Source: Nemertoderma westbladi
Taxonomy: Eukaryota; Xenacoelomorpha; Nemertodermatida; Nemertodermatidae
NCBI GenBank assembly: GCA_032718475.1
Contig: JAUCBJ010008314.1
Location: 1 to 54,127 of the forward strand
Reading direction: 5' to 3'
Length of the DNA stretch: 54,127 bases
The position numbers and the translations under genes were made by a program. Below, piece after piece: positions 30,117-38,383 of the stretch (its first letter is position 1; the number at the start of each line of letters is the position of its first letter). The notes beneath the pieces are model-generated. The model was given only the letters and a program-made list of their open reading frames with translations, did not search any database and was not told the origin of the DNA.

Positions 30117-33100
30117 TCACCCTGTCCCCCCCCCCACCAATATGTTTGGTACTGGGGTTGATGTTAATATATTGGGGCCCATGCATTTATCCGCAATAAT
30201 TCCCCCCTCCCCTGGGTATATGTTATAACCTTTGGTGCTGTAGTCATACTGCTGCACTGGTACCGGTATAGGCCTATCAGCTCCTGGCCTACCTACCGGA
30301 ATGTATTCCGCGACTTCCGGGTCTAATCCCGTTGTCCGCGCTATCCTATCGCCTACGGTGCTCCTGTCAGCATGGCCTACGGTATGTGCAGTAAGGCCTG
30401 CAGTATGTCCTACAGTCTGTATGTGCTCGGAATCGAAGTTTATTCTTCTCGAATAGTCCTCCCCGCGGCTACCGTATTCTCGATCGGTAGGTACATCCCG
30501 ACGGAAAGTTTCCCTTCGACCCCCTCTGCTGCTCTCTTCTTCGCGTCGGTACGTCACGTACCTCTCTCTCGGCGCGTAGTGCGCCTCGTCGGGTCGCGTC
30601 TCTCCGGGACGACGGCAATCTCCCGTAGTTCGACCCCACCGACTCTCTTCTTCCATCTCAATCACCGACGGCTCACTATCCGTCCTCACTCTTCTATCGT
30701 TCGCGGCGATGCTTCTCCTATCATCTTCTCCTCTTCTTCCCTCAGTGCAGTATTCCCGCTCGTGAGATCTCTCGTTGACCTCCCGGTTAAACTCCACTGT
30801 TCTTCTTCTCTCTTCTGATCGGGCTTGACACTCCGTCCGCCCTCTCGCGGCGTCAACCTGCATCTCTCTGCTCGATCGCCCGCCGCTGGGGACACTCGCG
30901 GTCCCCCTATTACTTTCCGTCGCCGTGTGTTGCGGTTTACCTACTTCGGCCCGCGCATTATCCGCCGACGCCTGTGGGACACTCTCTGCCCCCCCCCTCT
31001 CGTCACTAACTTCTCGCGGTGGGGTGCTCGTAGCCCCCCCCCACCCGCCACTTCTAACTTCGGTACCTCTTACTACACTCCTGTACCCTTCTTGTGGGGC
31101 GCTCTCCGCCCCCCCCTTCTCGCCGCTAATCTCACGTGGTGGGGCGCTCGGAGCCCCCCCCCACTCGCCACATCTAACTTCACTATTTCCTACCTCGTCT
31201 CTACACTTTTCTCCCGTCGACACAACATTTACATTGGGGCTGGGTCCGCTTACCCCCGCCCCTCTCTCCACTACTACCTGGCCTACCAGGCCTACTTCGG
31301 GTTGTCTCAACCCCGCCGATTCCGGCCTACTAACTACGAGGCCTACCAGGCCTACCTCGGGTTGGCCCAACCCCGCTACTTCCGCCCTACTGACTACGTG
31401 GCCTACCAGGCCCATCTCGGGTTGGCTCAACCCCGCCGTCTCCGGTCTACCCACTGCGTGGCCTACCAGGCTCGCCCCGGGTTGACTCAACCCCGCCGTC
31501 TCCGGCCTACCCACTGCGTGGCCTACCAGGCTCACCCCGGGTTGACTCAACCCCGCCGTCTCCGGCCTACTTACTACGTGGCCTACCAGGCCCTCACCCG
31601 CCGGGCTATGTGCGTTGGACACGTCTACATTAATAATACCACTGTGATTATCCTGCGCACCAAAGCTAGAAACAATATGTTGCGTTATAACAGTATTCGG
31701 ATTATTTTGTAAAATCGAATTCGGGTTATTATTTAAATTATTTGGATCATTTTGTGAAATCGAATTCGGATTATTACTTAAATTATTTGGACTATTCTGT
31801 ATAACTACATCACTAGAATTACTCTGTACGTCAATATTAGAATCGTTCTGATTTAAAATAATATTATTACTATTAGGTAACGTATTTCCTGCAATAAAAA
31901 TTTGGTTAGAGTCGTCCAATACAGTATTATTAATATTAGCGTTATCTACTGTATTAGTGTTATTACCCCCCCCGCTCGTACGATCACACCAGTTTCGTGT
32001 CCGTAGTGTGGTCCCTGTCAGTGGAGTATTAATAAACGTATCCACGGCCCCCGGCTCCTCTGAAATGTTCGAGCCTGCCCCTCTCTCAGACACTCCTGCC
32101 CGCGCCCGTTCCACCTCGCGCGCGTGTACAGCCGTATACTCTACGAATTTGTCTCGCTGTTTCTCTAACTCTATTCGGCCACTCTCCACTCTTGTTACTT
32201 TCTCCTTTGACTCTCGTTTTTCCTGCTCGATCAATTCCAGCTCTCTCCTAATCCCCTCTCTTCTTCTCGCCTTACGCTCTTTGCGTTCACTTTCCTCTCT
32301 CGCCTCACGTTTCTCGCGTTCACTTTCCTCTCTCGCCTCTCGTTTCTCGCGTTCCGCCTCGCGTTTCTCCTCGCGTTCCCTTCGTTCCCTTCTCTCTCTC
32401 GCCTCGCGTTCCTCGCGTTCTCTCTCGCGTTCCGCCTCGCGTTTCTCGCGTTCTGCTTCGCGTTTCTCGCGTTCTGCCTCGCGTTCTCTCTCACGTTCCC
32501 TCTCTTCCCTCAACTCTATCTCCTCACACTCCCTAAGGTTCCTCGCGGCCCTTTCGCCCCTCTCCCTCAGCTCTTTAATCGACACCGTTTCCCTCTCTAG
32601 CATCACTCTCCCCTCCTCTAGCCGTCTACCTAGTTCTCTATTCGCCTCTACCACTACATTGAAACGGTGTCTAGCCTCTATCTCTCTCACCCGTCTTTCT
32701 TTTTCGGAGGATGTAACAGACTTATCGGTTGCGACGGATTCCCTCCGCCTTCCCGACCCGCTGGCTCTCCCCCCCTTTCCGGAACTCCCTCCGACCGACG
32801 AGACCGAACCCGCGGGGTCAACCTCGGGTTCGCCCTCCTCTGGTCTGTTCCAACCTACTGTCTTTATACCCCGGGCATCGATTAAGTATGGCCCTAAGTA
32901 CACTACCCTAGGTTCTATACTCCCATACCGCCATGAGTCATACAGTTCCTCGGCGACCCAAGTCGCTCTCTCCTCGGCCAATCCTCTCTGCCCGAAGCGC
33001 ACTAGATAATATAAATGTCTATTCGACTCACCTAGTCCTAGGTTCAGTTTTACCTCGTCTATCCTCTTCCCTTCTCTGGCCTCCTTTATCAGTCTCCGGG

Positions 33101-33491
33101 TCGCGTTGTAGGCCCGTCGAAGTCGCTCGGAAACCCCGACGTCCTCGTCGCCGACCCCTCGTCCGTCTCTCCGGGTTCGACGTCGTACCGGCAGCCCCAC
33201 CGTCGCCGTTTCGGTGGGCCGTTCGTCGCCCTCGGCCTGTGGCTGGCCCGCGACGTCGGTATCGACATCCCCGCTGTGTGTCGACTCGTCTCTCTCTTCC
33301 TCGAGCCCGATCTCTCTATCCTCCGGCTCGATCTCTGGTTCCAGGCGGTCCCCCTCTACTCGAATCCCCGGTTCGCCCGGTACGGATGGCTCCGGTGTCG
33401 TGGGCGTATATCGCCTGGTCGCGGCCTCGCGGATCGTTAGATCGTCGTCGTCCGGGGTCCGCGTGGGTGTCACTTCACCCGACTCGCTCAT
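30117..33491 (-). CDS. E2 N-terminal polyprotein extension, intact (1124 codons)
   Basis: Opens 68 bp inside the 5' LTR at MSESGEVTPT. Regions in order: acidic and Pro-rich start; a conserved block at about 150-215 (YYLVRFGQRGL, VVYLGPYLIDARGIK) also seen in E1; a long E/R/K-rich predicted coiled coil (about 260-490, with many REKREAERE runs); an Asn-rich stretch (about 520-640); about six repeats of 20 residues with the pattern LVGHAVGRPETAGLSQP; then a Ser/Arg-rich part that joins the gag leader (VGDRIARTTGLDPEVAEYIP). The frame closes within a G run before gag. I recognise no known domain in the first 900 residues. In E1 the same region is broken. Probably part of a single gag-protease polyprotein. 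Confidence 0.8.
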   Translation of the reverse strand: MSESGEVTPTRTPDDDDLTIREAATRRYTPTTPEPSVPGEPGIRVEGDRLEPEIEPEDREIGLEEERDESTHSGDVDTDVAGQPQAEGDERPTETATVGLPVRRRTRRDGRGVGDEDVGVSERLRRAYNATRRLIKEAREGKRIDEVKLNLGLGESNRHLYYLVRFGQRGLAEERATWVAEELYDSWRYGSIEPRVVYLGPYLIDARGIKTVGWNRPEEGEPEVDPAGSVSSVGGSSGKGGRASGSGRRRESVATDKSVTSSEKERRVREIEARHRFNVVVEANRELGRRLEEGRVMLERETVSIKELRERGERAARNLRECEEIELREEREREREREAEREKREAEREKREAEREREREEREARERRERREREEKREAEREKREAREESEREKREAREESERKERKARRREGIRRELELIEQEKRESKEKVTRVESGRIELEKQRDKFVEYTAVHAREVERARAGVSERGAGSNISEEPGAVDTFINTPLTGTTLRTRNWCDRTSGGGNNTNTVDNANINNTVLDDSNQIFIAGNTLPNSNNIILNQNDSNIDVQSNSSDVVIQNSPNNLSNNPNSISQNDPNNLNNNPNSILQNNPNTVITQHIVSSFGAQDNHSGIINVDVSNAHSPAGEGLVGHVVSRPETAGLSQPGVSLVGHAVGRPETAGLSQPGASLVGHAVGRPETAGLSQPEMGLVGHVVSRAEVAGLGQPEVGLVGLVVSRPESAGLRQPEVGLVGQVVVERGAGVSGPSPNVNVVSTGEKCRDEVGNSEVRCGEWGGAPSAPPREISGEKGGAESAPQEGYRSVVRGTEVRSGGWGGATSTPPREVSDERGGAESVPQASADNARAEVGKPQHTATESNRGTASVPSGGRSSREMQVDAARGRTECQARSEERRRTVEFNREVNERSHEREYCTEGRRGEDDRRSIAANDRRVRTDSEPSVIEMEEESRWGRTTGDCRRPGETRPDEAHYAPRERYVTYRREEESSRGGRRETFRRDVPTDREYGSRGEDYSRRINFDSEHIQTVGHTAGLTAHTVGHADRSTVGDRIARTTGLDPEVAEYIPVGRPGADRPIPVPVQQYDYSTKGYNIYPGEGGIIADKCMGPNILTSTPVPNILVGGGTG

Positions 33492-33559
33492 CTTTTGTCT
33501 GTTGGTGGCTGGTGGTATCTGAGTCCATTAGGCTAGGGCAGCAGTTGTTATTTAGTTAC
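33492..33559 (-). other. E2 5' leader
   Basis: 68 bp between the 5' LTR and the polyprotein ATG. The position where a tRNA primer-binding site is expected reads GTAACTAAATAACAACTGC, without the usual TGG start. E1 has GTAAAACTACAGCC at the same place. A TGGACTCAGATACC stretch further in is an unproven alternative. Confidence 0.55.
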
Positions 33560-34097
33560 TGTGACGGGATCATCCGGAGATGAACCCGATTTATCCTGTT
33601 TTAGTTCACGCGTCCCCGCCGTGTGAAAGAGTGTAAGTTGAGGTTACTGTTGTTCGTTATATTGTGATCTTGAGACGTGATATAGATATAGATATAGATT
33701 GATGTTATACACTGACGTTCACAGGTTGACGGGATGACGGTAACTAAAATCCCGGTACTTCCCTAATTGTAACTTACTGTACCACCAGTAACACTGAGAT
33801 AACTGAGGTAATATGATTACTGCTTACTGGTTATATCGCACGGTGGCCTTATTGCTACTCAATCGGTGCCAGCCCCCCTCTGATTGGTTGCTACCCTTGT
33901 TGGCGCCCTTTGAGGTGTTCCCGTTCACCCCAGCTATTCTCTCCCTTGTCAGGATACTAACCCCTGACCCTTATTGTGTGCTTCTCCTTCCCATTCTGTT
34001 GGGGAGACACGAGTTGGTTTGGGACCTAATCTCGTGTCCCCCAATATTGCTTATTGGCTTAACTTTGTGGAGTATTGGCGGGATTGATTCGCTAACA
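33560..34097 (-). repeat. E2 5' LTR (538 bp)
   Basis: Same length and, by eye, the same sequence as 25987-26524. Followed directly by the GTGTT target duplication (34098-34102). Confidence 0.95.
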
Positions 34098-34102
34098 GTG
34101 TT

Positions 34103-35690
34103 CTAGAATACTTAGTACTTAGAATAGAATACCTAGAATACGTAGTTATTTAGGCCATACCCTTTGTTGTAACCTCTCTGTCAAACCGGACATTAAACGC
34201 TTGAAATCATCCTTATATTGTCGTGGTAATCGATTAGCTAGAACGTTTAATAAGTCCTCAATACCTATAAAATCAATTCTTTTCGAAACTTATTGTTATA
34301 ACATGCAATTGTTTCCTGTTTGTTTTGTTGTTTTTCCTACATGTATACATTACACACCATATTTTCTAAAATGTTTTCATTTCAGCCCACTAGGAGTTAC
34401 TGGAGTACAGTCCCAACAAAGATGCAGCCTATGGATGATGGTCTATGGCACAGCATGTACATTTGCGAAGTTTCAGCTTAAATGGATAACAAATAACGAG
34501 ATGAGATAAGGTTTTCACTTTCAGATATTTCGACCTCTAGCGGTAAACTATAACTATAGATGGCAGTACCGTCGCACAAAGAAGCGGCCGCCAGTTTTCT
34601 AGTATGGGCTAAATATATAAAGTCTCAGCGAATTAAAATGACGGAAATGGGAGAAATTTTTTACTTTCAGAGATTTCGCCCTCTAGCGGCAGACTGGAGA
34701 CTTGATAACTGCAGATAAATCACCTTCCTGAAAGAGACACGGCATGTGGTCTGGTACATACAGTATATTACAAGATTTAGCCTTATATTAAGATCAAGGA
34801 AGTTGGGAAAGGTTATTACTTTCATACATTTCAAGCAGTCAAGCTACAGACTGGAGAAAATTAATAATACAGTATATAGGCCCTTTACAATAAATACATA
34901 ATACAGAATACAGTACAGTAATAAACAACAGAATTACTGCAGTACTTGCAGTACTGAATTAACATTATATTGCTGCTGTACCGGTATCGTTGAAATAACG
35001 GGCAGCGAGCTATCTGTCTGCTTATTTTATAAATCTTTCAATACCTTGTGTAGCAGTAGTCTCATAATTGGCTAATATTTAATGAGGTTATTCCTATTAC
35101 CTGAGTGGCTGATTCTGAGTTGTAGATTCAACATCTAAGCGCTAGTGCAGACTTTACCTACTAGGGCCTATTGTAGTATTGCACTATTCAGCTATTGGTA
35201 CCGCGGTACCACTGCGACTGTAGGCCTACCGACGACCCGCACGCACACGGCAACCCTGTGGTGTTTTTAGAGTGTAGGCCTACTTCAGAACGGTAGGGTA
35301 GACCTACTGTCAGACTGTGGTAGCTGTCTGCTCTGAACCGGTACTCTAACAGGGTTTCAACAAACTGAAAGAATTTCAAAAACAACATTTTTATTGTTGT
35401 TCTCTATGGTCTGGTCAGTCTTACTTGTTGAATCATTACGTAGATTAAAGGTTGCCTACAATTATGCTTTCCGTCAATTATTTTCTTATAGTAGTATCGA
35501 AGATGCTAATACTTTGTTTTGTGACAGCCGTATTAATACATTCAAATCAGTTTCTCGTACTGCAGTATTTTCACTTTTACAGCGTGTATCAAATTCTTAT
35601 AATCCTATACTTCGTAGCTGTAATAATAATATTTCTGCCCCAACTCTTAGATCTCGTTGGGATATTGTTTTAGGGGTCTAGGTAAAACTC
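34103..35690 (+). pseudogene. Second-type non-LTR reverse transcriptase, 3' part
   Basis: Continues the RT interrupted by E2. At 34178-34310 the peptide reads DIKRLKSSLYCRGNRLARTF and ILFETYCYNM; at 35397-35690 it resumes as ESLRRLKVAYNYAFRQLF and DSRINTFKSVSRTAVFSLLQR, the typical C-terminus of such elements. About 1.08 kb of unrelated sequence (34311-35396) splits the two pieces, possibly with a TTGTT repeat at its ends. The element may end at a GTTTAT triplicate (35700-35718). Confidence 0.78.
34311..35396. other. Unclassified insertion in the RT remnant
   Basis: No ORF with a known domain. It contains three degenerate direct repeats of a block like ACTTTCAGAGATTTCGCCCT followed by CTAGCGG (about 34516, 34662 and 34818), spaced about 150 bp, and many GTAGGCCTAC and ACCGGTA words. 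Confidence 0.5.
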
Positions 35691-35776
35691 TCCACTACCT
35701 GTTTATGTTTATGTTTATGATTATTTTCTTTTATAGATTTTTGATTGCATTACTCAATTTACTAATTGGTAATGGC

Positions 35777-37991
35777 GAAAAATATCGTGACTTGAAAAAT
35801 ATCGAGAGTAAAAATAACGAGAGTAAAAATATCGAGAGTAAAAATAACGAGTGTTGAACATTAACGTGAATAAAACATATCGAGAGTAAAAATAACGCAA
35901 GATGAAAAATATCGAAAATAACAAGTGTTGAAAAATATCGAGTGTTGATAAATATCGAGAGTAAAAATATCGAGTGTTGAAAAATATTGAGTGTTAAAAA
36001 ATATCAAGAGTAAAAATATCCAGAGTAAAAATATAGAGAGTAAAAATATCGAGAGTAAAAATATCGAGTGTTGAAAAATATTGAGAGTAAAAATATCGAG
36101 TGTTGAAAAATATTGAGAGTAAAAATATCGAGTGTTAAAAAATATCGAGAGTAAAAATATCCAGAGTAAAAATATAGAGAGTAAAAATATCGAGAGTAAA
36201 AATATCGAGTGTTGAAAAATATTGAGAGTAAAAATATCGAGTGTTGAAAAATATTGAGAGTAAAAATATCGAGTGTTAAAAAATATCGAGAGTAAAAATA
36301 TCCAGAGTAAAAATATAGAGAGTAAAAATATCGAGAGTAAAAATATCGAGAGTAAAAATATCGAGTTGTGACGGGATCTGAGATCCCGACCGGATAAGAT
36401 TTATACGCGTCACCTGAATGCTGGTCTGCTGGGCTAGTGTTCTTTTGGCCGAAGGCCATTGGGGAAAAATAACAGAGTTTGTGTTTCTCAACGTAATGTT
36501 CCAACGATAATAGCACAGAATCAGTCACAGTATATGATCGGTAAATCAGTAATACAGAATAACAACAGCAGTATGTATAGTGATGACGGTTGAAAACTAT
36601 AACCAGTCTGCAACTCTGTGATTAATGAACTGACCAGTAAATCAGTAATACAGGATAACTATATGATTGATACACATAGATATTGGTTCCACCTCTGCTT
36701 TACTTGGCCTTCTGTACCCAATGGATGCTTTCCTATCTTTCCCCACGTGCTCCCCTGCCCGCTATTGGCTTATATACTAATTGTCACTTTGGCACTCCCT
36801 GTGAGTGTTACCCCCTGCCGCTAGCCTTGACCAGCTGTGTTCTCCCCGTGAGGTGGTTTGACCTCTCACCTATCTCTGTGGCTTTAGGGCTTTAGTGGCT
36901 TTAGGCCCGAGTTGGTTATGAGGCGAGATTATTATTGGTAATCTCGTATCGCCAACTATATTGGTAAAATGCCACTGGTCCCATTTTCGGGTGGATAATG
37001 CAAGGGAATTGAATCCGCTTACACGAGTGTTAAAAAATTTCGAGAGTAAAAATATCCAGAGTAAAAATATAGAGAGTAAAAATATCGAGAGTAAAAATAT
37101 CGAGAGTTGAAAAATATCGAGAGTAAAAATATCCAGAGTAAAAATATAGAGAGTAAAAATATTGAGAGTAAAAATATCGAGTGTTGAAAAATATTGAGAG
37201 TAAAAATATCGAGTTTTGAAAAATATTGAGAGTAAAAATATCGAGTGTTAAAAAATATCGAGAGTAAAAATATCCAGAGTAAAAATATAGAGAGTAAAAA
37301 TATCGAGAGTAAAAATATCGAGAGTAAAAATATCGAGAGTAAAAATATCGAGAGTAATAATATCGAGTGTTAAAAAATTTCGAGAGTAAAAATATCCAGA
37401 GTAAAAATATAGAGAGTAAAAATATCGAGAGTAAAAATATCGAGAGTTGAAAAATATCGAGAGTAAAAATATCGAGTGTTGAAAAATATTGAGAGTAAAA
37501 ATATCGAGTGTTGAAAAATATTGAGTGTTAAAAAAGAGTAATAATATCGAGAGTAAAAATATCGAGTGTTAAAAAATATCGAGTGTTAAAAAATATCGAG
37601 AGTAAAAATATCCAGAGTAAAAATATAGAGAGTAAAAATATCGAGAGTAAAAATATCGAGTGTTAAACAAGAGTAAAAATTTCGAGAGTAAAAATATCGA
37701 GAGTAAGAATATCGAGAGTAAAAATATTGAGAGTAAAAATATCGAGAGTAGAAATATCAAGAGTAAAAATATTGCGAGTAAAAATATCGAGTGTTGAAAA
37801 ATATTGAGAGTAAAAATATCGAGAGTAAAAATATCGAGAGTAAAAATATCGAGAGTAAAAATATCGAGAGTAGAAATATCAAGAGTAAAAATATTGCGAG
37901 TAAAAATATCGAGTGTTGAAAAATATCGAGTGTTGATAAATATCGAGAGTAAAAATATCGAGTGTTGAAAAATATCGAGAGTAAAAATATT
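35777..37991 (-). repeat. 15-bp satellite, left arm (CGAGAGTAAAAATAT orientation)
   Basis: Tandem units CGAGAGTAAAAATAT mixed with a 17-bp variant of the CGAGTGTTGAAAAATAT type. Interrupted by a solo LTR at 36367-37023. Units are diverged by point changes (CCAGAGT, AGAGAGT), and blocks of units recur in the same order, so higher-order repeats exist. Apparent ORFs on the minus strand are artefacts of the period. Confidence 0.97.
36367..37023 (-). mobile_element. Solo LTR of a third BEL/Pao-like family (657 bp)
   Basis: Starts TGTGACGGGATCTGAGATCCC and ends GGAATTGAATCCGCTTACA, like the E1 LTR, with an intervening region only partly similar. It is flanked by CGAGT duplicated from the satellite unit (36362-36366 and 37024-37028). 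The clean duplication shows recombination between two LTRs of one insertion. It retains the LTR hairpin (GGCGAGATTA at 36922-36931 with TAATCTCG). Confidence 0.92.
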
Positions 37992-38383
37992 GCATTTTGC
38001 GTGAGCATTTGTATTTAGAATTAAGGGACAACATTGAATTCCATGGGTTACAACAGTGCATGTGCACATAAGTGGCATTAATACAACCTTGGGTATCCAT
38101 TTACCAGATTTATTATACTAGCTAGTTTTTGTTATCTTTTTAATAAATATTATAGATGTGCTAGCTATCAATTTTGATAAATATTTTCGTTCTAAAACAC
38201 ATTTTTAGTTCTAGATCACATTTTTAATTTTTTATACTAGCTAGTAATTTCTACTTATTTTTATAAATGTTATAGAACACGTGTAAGCTACCAATTTTGA
38301 TCAATATTTTTGTTCTAGAACACATTTTTTTGTTCTAGAACATTTTTAGGAAAAAAATTATAATACAACCCTTATTAAAAAAA
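37992..38383. other. Spacer between the two satellite arms
   Basis: AT-rich, no gene. It holds a direct duplication of about 100 bp: both copies start near TACTAGCTAGT (about 38116 and 38234) and end in GTTCTA(A/G)AACACATTTTT. Confidence 0.75.

Larger units (their letters stand above)
25987..34097 (-). mobile_element. E2: complete BEL/Pao-like LTR retrotransposon without pol
   Basis: 8111 bp, bounded by TG...CA LTRs of equal length (538 bp) that look identical when read side by side, and flanked by the 5-bp duplication GTGTT (25982-25986 and 34098-34102). In element orientation: 5' LTR (34097-33560), 68-bp leader, about 5.8 kb of coding sequence from 33491 to 27672 broken by two frame lesions (about 30125 and 29459), 1.15 kb of repeat-rich 3' region, polypurine tract, 3' LTR. 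No polymerase or integrase is encoded anywhere. The insertion lies in a dead reverse transcriptase inside the receptor's intron, so harm to the host gene may be limited. Confidence 0.95.

Noticed and set aside
31957-33009. 350-codon plus-strand ORF rich in Ser/Arg/Phe
   Set aside because: Antisense shadow of the coiled-coil coding region of E2; no independent motif.
33520-33559. Standard TGG primer-binding site next to the 5' LTR of E2
   Set aside because: The first bases inside the LTR are GTAACTAAATAAC; no tRNA 3' complement starting TGG lies at the expected place in either E1 or E2.
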